A stretch of 37,863 nucleotides of DNA from Candidatus Gastranaerophilales bacterium (GCA_944325065.1 CALUYS010000017.1:1-37863), one strand, 5' to 3'. Counted from the first letter of the stretch, positions 24,818 through 33,408 are shown. The notes: generated by a model not told the origin, from the sequence alone. A program made the numbers and translations.

Positions 24818-25891
24818 ATGAAAGTAAATAGTATAGGAGTCAATACAGGTTATTTTAACCAAAAACAAAATAATAAAGCCAAACAAAACACTATTCAAAG
24901 TCAAATGTCATTTTCTGGAAGATATGAAGAAAATCCATTGTATCGTCGAGCAGTCAAAAGGCTTATTCCATTTGCATACAATTCAGAAAAGTTAAAAATG
25001 AAAATCTGGGGACACACTTGGAAAGGTCTTGTATATTTGTGGGATAAAACTTTCAATCAAGACGAAATTCGGGATGTTCAAAAAGATATTAATAAAGCTA
25101 TCAAAGAAAAAAATAATTATTTGGATAGGAAAAATAAGTTATTAGAAAAAAAGCGAGCCTGTGAAATTGAAAAACTTGAAGCTAAGCATAGAATTCGTGA
25201 AGATTTTTTAGATAAATTGTCAGTTGAAAAAAAAGGATATGAAATTACAGCCAAAGAACTCAATGGAGTATTGATAACAGGAAAATCCAAAGAAACACGT
25301 GACGAAATGGTCAATTGGATAATTCGAGAATCAGGGGTTTATAATGAAAAAGTTGTATTTGATAAAAACAAACCACTTGAAAGCATGGAACAAATTATGG
25401 AAAAAGCACGTAATGCAGAAGCTATTTTTCCTGTAAAAAATATTCGTACAATTGTTTATGTTAAAAATTTAGATGATTTCCTTGCAGATCAAAGTTCTGA
25501 AAACCTTGATAATATTTCTATGTGGAATGATTTTGCTGCAGAGGTTTCTGAACAATATCACACAACTATCCTTTTTCAATCAGACAAACCTGAGAAACTT
25601 GAAGCGGCTTCTGTTGCTCCACACAGAGTAGGTCTGGAAGTAAACTTAAATTCAGAATATACAGAAGCGGATAAAAAAGAAGAAGAAAAATGTAATAAAA
25701 AACTTGCTTCTTTTGAAAAATACGCTTCTGAAGGACGCAGTTGGGATTATATAGCTTTAAATGAAGATGTTAAAGATGAGTATAAATATGCTGACTCAGA
25801 TGATGAAAATATAGAAAAAGAAGATCCGGTAGAATTTTTAAATGAATATGCTCTTGATTATTGGGAGATAGAATCACATATAGCAGATTAG
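24818..25891 (+). CDS. Degenerate AAA-like protein, second of the cassette
   Basis: The 357-aa product lacks a usable P-loop, but its order of elements mirrors its neighbours. Residues 150-161 (GVLITGKSKETR) sit where Walker A would be, without the GxxGxGK spacing. RTIVYVKNLDDFL (210-222) replaces Walker B without the DE pair. TTILFQSDKPEKL (249-261) parallels the VFMTTNHP strand. A coiled-coil-like charged stretch spans about 80-130. The N terminus has MSFSG at 30-34. The C terminus is strongly acidic. AGGAGG in the last codons of the first gene drives its start, so the genes are translationally linked. A non-catalytic partner or adaptor is a reasonable inference. Confidence 0.75.
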   Translation: MKVNSIGVNTGYFNQKQNNKAKQNTIQSQMSFSGRYEENPLYRRAVKRLIPFAYNSEKLKMKIWGHTWKGLVYLWDKTFNQDEIRDVQKDINKAIKEKNNYLDRKNKLLEKKRACEIEKLEAKHRIREDFLDKLSVEKKGYEITAKELNGVLITGKSKETRDEMVNWIIRESGVYNEKVVFDKNKPLESMEQIMEKARNAEAIFPVKNIRTIVYVKNLDDFLADQSSENLDNISMWNDFAAEVSEQYHTTILFQSDKPEKLEAASVAPHRVGLEVNLNSEYTEADKKEEEKCNKKLASFEKYASEGRSWDYIALNEDVKDEYKYADSDDENIEKEDPVEFLNEYALDYWEIESHIAD

Positions 25892-25921
25892 ATTATTTTA
25901 GTTATAATAAAGGAGTATCTA

Positions 25922-27247
25922 ATGAAAATCCAAAACTTAACATCATATTCAAATAACAAATATTTAAATAATAAATTAAGACTCAGACAACAAAATATAA
26001 CAACGAACAGTAAAGTTATGTTTGGGAATAACAATGATGAAGAAAAAAACAAAAAACGAAAACAGTTAATAATAGGTGGTCCCATACTTTTAACGGCCGC
26101 AGCTATAGCTGCGGCTGTTTGGCTTATTAAAGGCAAACAACCAACAAAAGCAACAGCTTCTGGTGTTTTAGATAATTTGCCACAATCTAATCCTGCACAA
26201 ATTGAAAAAGCTAAAACAGATGTAAAAGCACAATTAGCTGAACTTGATAAAATCTTAATAGAATATAATAAACAAGCCGATAGCTTAAGAAAAAAACGAG
26301 ATAGTGAAGCATTGACTCTTAAGTCTGAACATATTCAAGAATTATTAGAAGATTATTCAGGCACTAATCCTGAACAGGCTATAATAAATAAACAAAATGA
26401 TACAAAGATACTTCTTGACTATATGCATCGAATTGACAATATGAAACAAATGAATTACGGTTTTGAGCGCATTTATGGTTATGAAAAAGAAAAAGAATAC
26501 TTAAGAAGAGAATTTGGAATAAAAAAAATGGCACTTGCAAAAACTTCCATTGGAGAAAAAGTTGATGTTCCAAATGCTATTCTTTTTTATGGTGTGACAG
26601 GCACAGGTAAAAGCACTTTTGCTCTTGCACTTGCAGAACAAATGGGAGCAAATATTATTAAAATAGGGCCTGGTAGTTTTGATGATAAAAATGAGGCAAT
26701 GGCAAAAATATTGAAAGCTGCAAAAAAATCTAAAGAAATTTATGATAAAAGTGGAGCTGAAAAGCAACGTTCATTTATAATTATTGACGAAGTAAACGGA
26801 CTTAATTTAAACGAAAAATTCGCTGAATTTTTAAAAGACTGCTCAGAAAAATACAAATGCACAGTTTTTATGACAACAAATCACCCATTTAACATTCCTT
26901 CAAATGTGCTTGATGCAATTCCATTGACTGTCGGGCTTGAACTACCTGATGAAGAAAATATAAGAAGTTTTGTTAAAATTTTTCTTGAAAGGGCAAAGGT
27001 TGAAGGAGATGTAAATGAAATAACAAATACATTTTTATCTCTACAAAAGGAAAATTTTATAAGATTTGCAAATACACACTTAGAAGAAATTTTAAAAGAT
27101 ATTATACGTCAAAATAAAAAAATAACCAAAAAACAAATTGAATACGAGTTTAAGACATCGGCCAGAAGATTTTTATTGCCATCTGATTTAATAAAATTTT
27201 ACAAGGAAAAATTGCAATTTATGCAATTAAATAAAGAGCTAGTGTAA
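25922..27247 (+). CDS. Membrane-anchored AAA ATPase, third of the cassette
   Basis: The 441-aa protein has one hydrophobic segment at about 49-69 (IIGGPILLTAAAIAAAVWLI), flanked by basic residues. A charged helical linker (about 95-155) and an AAA core follow: Walker A GVTGTGKST (G224-T232), Walker B FIIIDEVN (D289, E290) and sensor-1-like N320 in MTTNHP. The N terminus MKIQNLTSYS and VMFGN (32-36) resemble the N-terminal peptides of the two upstream genes. AAAGGAG lies 7 nt before the ATG. The core is closely similar to the first gene, so the two are paralogues from a local duplication. A membrane-tethered unfoldase or remodelling role is inference. Confidence 0.85.
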   Translation: MKIQNLTSYSNNKYLNNKLRLRQQNITTNSKVMFGNNNDEEKNKKRKQLIIGGPILLTAAAIAAAVWLIKGKQPTKATASGVLDNLPQSNPAQIEKAKTDVKAQLAELDKILIEYNKQADSLRKKRDSEALTLKSEHIQELLEDYSGTNPEQAIINKQNDTKILLDYMHRIDNMKQMNYGFERIYGYEKEKEYLRREFGIKKMALAKTSIGEKVDVPNAILFYGVTGTGKSTFALALAEQMGANIIKIGPGSFDDKNEAMAKILKAAKKSKEIYDKSGAEKQRSFIIIDEVNGLNLNEKFAEFLKDCSEKYKCTVFMTTNHPFNIPSNVLDAIPLTVGLELPDEENIRSFVKIFLERAKVEGDVNEITNTFLSLQKENFIRFANTHLEEILKDIIRQNKKITKKQIEYEFKTSARRFLLPSDLIKFYKEKLQFMQLNKELV

Positions 27248-27299
27248 ATAATGCTAATTTTAATGTTAAAATTTAATTCATTTTGATATTTTTTAAACC

Positions 27300-28004
27300 T
27301 CAAAACTTTTTCTCGGCTTTTGCAAGTTTGATAAAGTCCTTTGCGGTGTTTGAAGGTATAGCAAACCCAATGCCAATATTTGATTTATTATTATCTGGGT
27401 TATAAATACTTTGAGAAATTCCAATGACTTCTCCATTAGCATTTAACAATGGACCACCTGAAGACCCTGGGTTTATTGCTGCATCTGTTTGGATTTTGTT
27501 TCGCTTATAATCAATACGAGAAACTATCCCCGTTGTAAGTGTCCCTTGAAATCCAAACGGGTTACCAATTGCTAAAATCTGTTGCCCTACTTTTACATTT
27601 GATGAGTCGCCAAGTTTTACACAAGGTAAACTATTTTTAGGCGTAATTTTAAGTAAAGCTAAGTCTTTTTCTACTCCTTTTGAAAATAAAACAGTTGCTT
27701 TATATTCTTCGCCATTTGATGTTTCAACAATTATATTTTTAGCTCCATCAATGACATGTGAGCTTGTTAAAATTACTCCTGATTCATCAATAACACAACC
27801 TGTCCCTGAAGAGATACCATTTGGTACATCAGCATCTATATAAACTATTGCAGGATTTATTCTTTCATAAACTTTCATATTTATATCTTCATACCCGCCA
27901 AATGCATTTTTTAAACCATAAAATGTTGCACTTGTTGCAAATTGTGCATTATAAAAAAACGTAATAGTTAAAATTAAAGAAAATATTAAAACATTTTTAA
28001 TCAT
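27300..28004 (-). CDS. HtrA/DegP-type trypsin-like serine protease without PDZ domain
   Basis: The 234-aa protein starts with a signal peptide-like or anchor segment (MIKNVLIFSLILTITFFYNA), so it acts in the periplasm or at the membrane. The catalytic triad is visible: H83 (TSSHVIDG), D114 (EKDLALLKI) and S182 in NPGSSGGPLL; HtrA enzymes usually have GNSGG here. Other HtrA marks are AIGNPFGFQGTLTTGIVS and IGFAIPS. The family normally carries one or two PDZ domains, absent here as the protein ends after the peptidase domain. It converges on the AAA cassette with 52 bp between stops. An envelope quality-control role is likely. Confidence 0.88.
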   Translation of the reverse strand: MIKNVLIFSLILTITFFYNAQFATSATFYGLKNAFGGYEDINMKVYERINPAIVYIDADVPNGISSGTGCVIDESGVILTSSHVIDGAKNIIVETSNGEEYKATVLFSKGVEKDLALLKITPKNSLPCVKLGDSSNVKVGQQILAIGNPFGFQGTLTTGIVSRIDYKRNKIQTDAAINPGSSGGPLLNANGEVIGISQSIYNPDNNKSNIGIGFAIPSNTAKDFIKLAKAEKKF

Positions 28005-28148
28005 AAATAAAAAAATTCCGTTATTTTTGTTTTACATATTTGAAATTTAACATACAACAAGATTAAAAATTACAACATAATATATAGACTTATATGCTAT
28101 TTAAATATTTATTTAAATTTAATTTTAAATTATATGTTTTAAAAAATA

Positions 28149-28178
28149 TTGATTTTAATAAATTATTTGTGATAGAAT
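28149..28178 (+). promoter_or_regulatory. Promoter of clpX
   Basis: TTGATT (28149-28154), an 18-bp spacer and TAGAAT (28173-28178) precede the clpX ribosome binding site AAAGAGGG (about 28186-28193). Confidence 0.6.
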
Positions 28179-28203
28179 TAAATTTAAAGAGGGTATATAT
28201 TAT

Positions 28204-29514
28204 ATGGCAAAACATGACAACAGTAGTATAAAATGTTCATTTTGTGGAAAATTTCAAGATCAAGTAAAAAAACTCATTGCTGGTCCTGATGTATATATAT
28301 GTGATGAATGTGTTGATTTATGTAATGAAATTTTGGATGAAGAATTTTTTGACGGGAAAGAAACAACAAAAGAAGCAAAAGAAGAAAATAATGAAGAGTT
28401 TAAAATCCCAAAACCCCATGAAATTAAAGCATATCTAGATGAGAATATAGTAGGTCAAGATGATGCTAAAAAAGTTTTATCTGTTGCTGTATATAACCAT
28501 TATAAACGTGTTGAACATAATTCACAAATTGACATAAAAGAAGAAGTCGAGATCCAAAAAAGCAATATACTTCTTGTTGGTCCAACAGGTTCAGGGAAGA
28601 CACTTTTGGCTCAGACGCTTGCCAAAATGCTTGATGTGCCTTTTGCAGTTGCAGATGCTACGACATTAACTGAAGCAGGATATGTTGGTGATGATGTTGA
28701 GAATATTCTTCTTCGTTTATATCAAAGTGCTGATTATGATGTTGAGCGTACCCAGAAAGGTATCATATATATTGACGAAATAGACAAAATAGCACGTAAA
28801 TCTGAGAACCCAAGCATCACTCGTGATGTATCAGGTGAAGGTGTACAACAGGCTTTGCTTAAAATGATAGAAGGAACAACAGCAAATGTGCCGCCACAAG
28901 GTGGGCGTAAGCACCCTCATCAAGATTTTATACAAATTGATACGAGTAATATTCTTTTTATTGTGGGTGGTGCTTTTGTAGGGCTTGATAAAATTATTGA
29001 ACATCGTGCAAGCGACGGCATATCGATAGGTTTTGGGGCAAGTGGTATAAAAACTCAAGCTGAAAAAGAGCTTGAAGCTTCAAGGATATTGAAAAAACTA
29101 CAACCTGAAGACTTATTAAAATTTGGTTTAATCCCAGAGTTTATTGGTCGTGTCCCTGTTTTTGCAGTACTGGATCCGCTTGAAGAAAAAACTTTAAAAA
29201 TGATTTTAACTGAGCCTAAAAATGCCATTGTTAAGCAATACCAATGTTTACTTAGAATGGATGGTGTTGACTTAAAATTTGAAAACGAAGCTATTGATTT
29301 AATCGCCAAGGAAGCTTTAAAACGTAAAACCGGTGCACGTGCTTTAAAATCTATTGTTGAAGAAATCATGCTTGATATTATGTATAATGTCCCAACACAA
29401 GATGATATAAAAGAATATGTTGTTACAGCTGACTTAGTCAAAACAAAAACATCAAAACTTGCACCGCTAGTTAAATTACCAACAAGTAATAAAATCAATG
29501 AGGACATAGCTTAA
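28204..29514 (+). CDS. clpX: ATP-dependent Clp protease ATP-binding subunit ClpX
   Basis: ClpX unfolds tagged proteins and feeds them to ClpP. The 436-aa product has the N-terminal zinc domain (C11, C14, C33, C36), Walker A GPTGSGKT (126-133), the pore-region GYVGDDVEN (159-167), Walker B YIDEIDK (D191, E192) and the ClpP-docking IGF loop (275-277 in GISIGFGAS). The C-terminal AAA lid reads FIGRVPVF and [15 protein letters not shown]. clpP and tig, the common neighbours, are not adjacent; dapF follows after 4 bp. Confidence 0.98.
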   Translation: MAKHDNSSIKCSFCGKFQDQVKKLIAGPDVYICDECVDLCNEILDEEFFDGKETTKEAKEENNEEFKIPKPHEIKAYLDENIVGQDDAKKVLSVAVYNHYKRVEHNSQIDIKEEVEIQKSNILLVGPTGSGKTLLAQTLAKMLDVPFAVADATTLTEAGYVGDDVENILLRLYQSADYDVERTQKGIIYIDEIDKIARKSENPSITRDVSGEGVQQALLKMIEGTTANVPPQGGRKHPHQDFIQIDTSNILFIVGGAFVGLDKIIEHRASDGISIGFGASGIKTQAEKELEASRILKKLQPEDLLKFGLIPEFIGRVPVFAVLDPLEEKTLKMILTEPKNAIVKQYQCLLRMDGVDLKFENEAIDLIAKEALKRKTGARALKSIVEEIMLDIMYNVPTQDDIKEYVVTADLVKTKTSKLAPLVKLPTSNKINEDIA

Positions 29515-29518
29515 AATA

Positions 29519-30385
29519 ATGAGAAATAATATTAAATTTACTAAAATGCACGGGCTTGGTAATGATTTTGTAGTTTTAGATGAAACTGAGTATAATAAAG
29601 TTAAAAATGACATTGTAAATTTTGTTAAAAAAATCTGCACACCGCATTTTGGTGTAGGTGCAGATGGTCTTATTGCCATTAACACAAATGTTGATAAAAA
29701 TATAGCAGATATAGGTTGGCATTTTTATAATAATGATGGTACAACGGCTCAAATGTGTGGCAATGGCATGCGATGTTTTGCTAAATATATTGTTGACAAT
29801 AAAATACTTGGCGATAAAAAATCATTTCGAGTTTTAACAAAAGCAGGTGTCATTGTTCCAAAAGTTTTAGAAAATGGGAAAGTTGAAGTAAATATGGGAA
29901 TTCCTATACTTGAGCCAAGTAAAATCCCATTTTTAGCGAACTCAAATTTAAATGTTGAAGTTGAAATTTGGTCTAAAAAGTTTATTTTAAACGCAGTTAG
30001 TATGGGCAACCCCCATTGTGTAGTTTTCTTGCCAGACAACTCAAATGACAATCCAAAAACTCTTGCAACAGATTATGGACCTGATATTGAAAAGCACGAA
30101 TTATTTCCCGAAAAAACCAATGTTGAATTTATTAAAGTTATTTCACCAAATGAAATAACTTTGGATGTGTGGGAACGAGGTTGCGGTATAACTCTTGCTT
30201 GCGGAACAGGTGCTTGTGCAAGTGTTGTTGCGGGGATTCTTCTTGGTAAACTTAATAATGATGTGCTTGTTCATCTGCCTGGTGGCGACTTAAACATTAA
30301 CTGGCAAGGCTCAAAAGATAAAACAGACTTTCCTGTTATTATGACAGGTGATGCTTCATATTCTTTTAATGGAGTTTTTATATAA
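29519..30385 (+). CDS. dapF: Diaminopimelate epimerase
   Basis: DapF converts LL- to meso-diaminopimelate for lysine and peptidoglycan synthesis. The 288-aa protein begins with FTKMHGLGNDFVVLD. It has the two catalytic cysteines C80 (MCGNGMRCFAKY) and C228 (LACGTGACAS). The start is 4 bp after the clpX stop, so the pair is probably co-transcribed. The stop codon lies inside a 15-bp sequence repeated 117 bp downstream. Confidence 0.97.
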   Translation: MRNNIKFTKMHGLGNDFVVLDETEYNKVKNDIVNFVKKICTPHFGVGADGLIAINTNVDKNIADIGWHFYNNDGTTAQMCGNGMRCFAKYIVDNKILGDKKSFRVLTKAGVIVPKVLENGKVEVNMGIPILEPSKIPFLANSNLNVEVEIWSKKFILNAVSMGNPHCVVFLPDNSNDNPKTLATDYGPDIEKHELFPEKTNVEFIKVISPNEITLDVWERGCGITLACGTGACASVVAGILLGKLNNDVLVHLPGGDLNINWQGSKDKTDFPVIMTGDASYSFNGVFI

Positions 30386-30507
30386 CGGGCAATGTTCCGC
30401 AAATAAATATTTTCATCCCCAAATGTGAATTAATTTCTGTTTTGTTATAAAGTTAAAGTCCAATTGTTACTTTTTACTTCAAGTTTTTTAAGTTTTATAT
30501 AACGGGC
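30376..30507. repeat. 15-bp direct repeats flanking a 102-bp segment
   Basis: TTTTATATAACGGGC occurs at 30376-30390 and 30493-30507. The first copy contains the last codons and stop of dapF. The pair may mark a tandem duplication or insertion scar. The enclosed segment contains AAAGTCCAATTGTTA, whose complement resembles the ATTGGACTTCAACGCT core of other repeats in the window. Confidence 0.85.
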
Positions 30508-30579
30508 TGGGGATTTGTCATTGGCTGTTTTAGATTTCGTTTTCGCTTAAAGTCATTCGCCTATCGCTTTTTAGACTGT

Positions 30580-30870
30580 CGCCTGCCTAACAATGTTTCA
30601 TTAGAGGGTTTTTGGACGGGAGAAGTCCCACCGAGTGAAAAAGAAGGCGTAAGCCGTGCGGAAAACAAAAGCTGAAACGATTTAGTTTCAGCTTTTGTTT
30701 GAAGTAATAAATGCCCTCCAAGCAAAGACAACCGAATGAAATGAGGTTGGATGCCACAAGCGGTAAAAAAGAACAGACAGCCCAAAGGGCATCAGGCGAA
30801 GTGTTTTGAGCTTAAAGGAAACCCAAGACAGTGATAATTGTTCGCAGCTGCGTATGGTTTGCATTTATCA
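30580..30870. repeat. Dispersed intergenic repeat, copy 3 (largest), with a 16-bp-stem hairpin
   Basis: This fills most of the 599-bp dapF-thyX spacer. It combines blocks seen at 241-345 (complement), at 21964-22001, and inverted at 31918-31970. The hairpin at 30663-30700 has perfect 16-bp arms (AAACAAAAGCTGAAAC) and a 6-nt loop; it could serve as a dapF terminator, although no clean T run follows. I see no gene here; the minus-strand 74-codon frame over it is repeat sequence. Confidence 0.7.
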
Positions 30871-30984
30871 CTTCCTTTTGTTATTACTTTACGTTCTTTC
30901 ATCATCATTGCTTTAAGTTTTTTGTTTTTTTAGATTTTTTTGTTATCATATATTTAGAATATAAAAATAAAATGGTGCATTGTC

Positions 30985-31695
30985 GTGAATAATGAATATA
31001 TAGATAAAGTTGAAGTAAAACTCATATCAAAACCTGAAAATATGCTAAAAACATTATATACTGCTTGTCGCACTTGTTATAGTAATAAATCACCAGTGGA
31101 AATATATAATGAAATTGAAGATAATAAAGACAAAATGCTTAATCTAATAACCAAAGTAATAGCATCAGGTCATTATTCAACAATTGAGCATATTCAAATT
31201 TCATATGCAATCTCAGGGATATCAAGAGCTTGTTCACATCAACTTGTGCGTCATAGGCATATGTCTTTTTCACAAAAATCACAACGTTATGTAGAAGAAA
31301 AAGGACAATTTAAGTATATTATTCCAAAAACTATCGAAAAAAATGAACAGTTATTAAAAAAATTTAATAGTTTTATGGAAACAACTTCAAAATTCTATCG
31401 TGAAATGGTGGAATTTGGGATTAAACCGGAAGATGCACGTTCAATATTGCCAAATGCGACAAGCACATCAATGATAGCAAGTTTAAATTTAAGAGAACTT
31501 ATACACCTTTGCCATCTGAGATTATGTACAAGAGCTCAAGATGAAATACGTGAAATGACACAACAAATGGTAAATTGTCTAATCGAAGTTGAACCATGGT
31601 TAAATCCATATCTTGTCCCTAAATGTGAAAAATTAGGTTTTTGTGATGAACACAAAAGCTGCGGACGAAAACCCACACTTAACAAGCAAGAATAA
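30985..31695 (+). CDS. thyX: Flavin-dependent thymidylate synthase ThyX
   Basis: ThyX makes dTMP from dUMP using FAD, NADPH and methylene-tetrahydrofolate. The 236-aa protein has the ThyX motif RHRx7S at residues 89-99 (RHRHMSFSQKS), followed by QRYVE. Other conserved parts are FSTxEH-like YSTIEHIQISYAI and the C-terminal HLCHLRLCTRAQDEIREM. The start is GTG 30985, or possibly ATG 30991; neither has a clear ribosome binding site. The stop codon overlaps the first base pairs of the repeat array leading to prfA. Confidence 0.96.
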   Translation: MNNEYIDKVEVKLISKPENMLKTLYTACRTCYSNKSPVEIYNEIEDNKDKMLNLITKVIASGHYSTIEHIQISYAISGISRACSHQLVRHRHMSFSQKSQRYVEEKGQFKYIIPKTIEKNEQLLKKFNSFMETTSKFYREMVEFGIKPEDARSILPNATSTSMIASLNLRELIHLCHLRLCTRAQDEIREMTQQMVNCLIEVEPWLNPYLVPKCEKLGFCDEHKSCGRKPTLNKQE

Positions 31696-31889
31696 AACTA
31701 AAGTCATTCCACGTTAGTAAAAGAAAAGAAAGGATGAAGGGTATTAACCCGTTAGATAAAACCTAAAACAAATGATTTGAAGGAAAATGAAATAATTGGA
31801 CTTCAACGCTATATTAAAACAAAAGTCAATCCGCGATAGTGAAAAAAAAAGAAAGGATAAAGGGCGATAGCTCGTTAGATAAAATATGA
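31694..31889. repeat. 196-bp composite repeat, copy A
   Basis: It consists of a 122-bp unit starting at 31694 (AAAACTAAAGTCATTCCACG) and a shorter unit starting at 31816 that ends GTTAGATAAAATATGAA. Each unit carries GAAAGGATGAAGG or a close variant, followed by a small hairpin: GGGT-ATTA-ACCC in the first and GGGC-GATA-GCTC in the second. The 122-bp unit contains ATTGGACTTCAACGCT. It begins at the thyX stop codon. Confidence 0.95.
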
Positions 31890-31917
31890 AAAATATAATT
31901 TTGAAAGTTGGTAAAAT

Positions 31918-32100
31918 AGTTGCAACCCATATGCAGCTGCGAACAATTATCACTTAATGAAACATTGTCAGGCAGCCGACTGTTTGAGTGCAAAGCACGA
32001 GTTTAGGCTGCTCGGGTTGAGTTTAGTGAGAATGTGAGCAGCTAATCGGGTTGCGGTTTTGGTTACTTTTTCCACAAAAAGTAACCCCGTCTGGAGGACA
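31918..32100. repeat. Inverted segment of the dispersed repeat
   Basis: TGCAACCCATATGCAGCTGCGAACAATT (31919-31946, given only as a landmark by its central GCAGCTGCGAACAATT) is the near-complement of 30838-30865. AATGAAACATTGTCAGGCAG nearby is the near-complement of about 30583-30602. A stem GTTACTTTTT/AAAAAGTAAC with a short loop is at about 32061-32085. It separates the two 196-bp composite repeats. No gene is seen. Confidence 0.7.
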
Positions 32101-32131
32101 TGAAATATAATTAAATAAATAATAAAAAAAC

Positions 32132-32327
32132 AAAACAAAAGTCAATCCGCGTTAGTGAAAGAAAAGAAAGGATGAAGGGCGATAGCTCGTTAGATAAAAC
32201 CTAAAACAAATGATTTGAAGGAAAATGAAATAATTGGACTTCAACGCTATATTAAAACAAAAGTCAATCCACGTTAGTGAAAGAAAAGAAAGGATGAAGG
32301 GCGATAGCCCGTTAGATAAAATATGAA
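32132..32327. repeat. 196-bp composite repeat, copy B, ending in the prfA start codon
   Basis: Nearly identical to 31694-31889, with the same internal structure: unit starts at 32132 and 32254, again 122 bp apart. The small hairpin reads GGGC-GATA-GCTC, then GGGC-GATA-GCCC. The copy ends GTTAGATAAAATATGAA, where ATG is the start codon of prfA at 32323. Confidence 0.95.
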
Positions 32328-33408
32328 TGAAATGTTAGATAAAATACTTGAAATAGAAAAAAAATACAATGAACTTGGTGAAATATTATCCAAACCTGAG
32401 ACAATAGCAGATTATAATAAATTTCGTGATTTATCAAAACAACGAAAATCAATGGAAGAAACGGTTAACCTTTATAACCAATTTAAAGAAGCGGATGAAG
32501 CAATAAAAGACGCAAATGAGCTTTTAAAAGGCGAAACTGATGAAACTATGCGAGAATTTTTGAAATCAGAAATAGAATTAAACGAAAAAAAAATTGAAGA
32601 ATATGAAGAAAAAATGAAAGTTCTTTTACTTCCACGAGATCCAATGGATGATAAAGATATTATGTTGGAGATCCGTGGTTCAGCTGGTGGTGATGAAGCA
32701 AATATATTTGCAGGTGATTTGTTGAGAATGTATTTAAAATATGCAGACAAAATGGGCTGGGAAACTCAAATACTGTCAAAAACAGAATGTGAAGCAGGTG
32801 GGTTTTCAGAAGTTGTCGTTTCAATACGTGGCAATGCTGTTTATTCACGTTTAAAATACGAATCAGGGGTTCATCGTGTGCAAAGAGTTCCTCAAACAGA
32901 GTCACAAGGACGTGTGCATACTTCAACAGCAACCGTTGCAGTGATGCCTGAAGTTGACGATGTTGAAGTTGAAATTAATCCAAACGATTTAGATATATCA
33001 ACCTGCCGTAGCGGTGGAGCAGGCGGTCAAAATGTAAATAAAGTTGAAACAGCTGTACGTGTCGTCCATAAACCTACAAATTTAATGGTATTCTGTACAG
33101 AAGAAAGATCTCAACTTCAAAATAAAGAACGTGCCATCCAAATATTAAAAGCTAAACTTTATGATATGGAAGTTCAAAAACAAATGCAGGAAATTACTGA
33201 CCTTCGCCGCTCTCAAGTCGGTACAGGAGATCGCTCGGAAAGAATTAGAACTTATAACTTCCCTCAAGGACGTCTGACTGATCATCGTATCGGTCAAAAT
33301 CTTAACGTTTGGACCGCTATTGATGGTGATTTGGATGACTTGCTTGAATTGCTCATTCAACACGACCAAAAACTCAAACTTGAAAAATTATCTCAAATCG
33401 AGCCTTAA
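32323..33408 (+). CDS. prfA: Peptide chain release factor 1
   Basis: RF1 terminates translation at UAA and UAG. The 361-aa product has the stop-codon recognition tripeptide PQT (190-192, in HRVQRVPQTESQGR; PxT is the RF1 pattern) and the catalytic GGQ (234-236 in GGAGGQNVN). The long N-terminal helical domain is present. The ATG lies within the last bases of a 196-bp repeat, and no close ribosome binding site is seen; GAAAGGAT is more than 25 nt upstream with a small hairpin between, so initiation may depend on that structure. Confidence 0.97.
   Translation: MNEMLDKILEIEKKYNELGEILSKPETIADYNKFRDLSKQRKSMEETVNLYNQFKEADEAIKDANELLKGETDETMREFLKSEIELNEKKIEEYEEKMKVLLLPRDPMDDKDIMLEIRGSAGGDEANIFAGDLLRMYLKYADKMGWETQILSKTECEAGGFSEVVVSIRGNAVYSRLKYESGVHRVQRVPQTESQGRVHTSTATVAVMPEVDDVEVEINPNDLDISTCRSGGAGGQNVNKVETAVRVVHKPTNLMVFCTEERSQLQNKERAIQILKAKLYDMEVQKQMQEITDLRRSQVGTGDRSERIRTYNFPQGRLTDHRIGQNLNVWTAIDGDLDDLLELLIQHDQKLKLEKLSQIEP

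Noticed and set aside
30561-30785. Minus-strand 74-codon frame between dapF and thyX
   Set aside because: It lies entirely in dispersed repeat and hairpin sequence and has no ribosome binding site.
31744-31953. Minus-strand 69-codon frame after thyX
   Set aside because: It is built from the composite repeat and the inverted repeat segment, so coding is unlikely.
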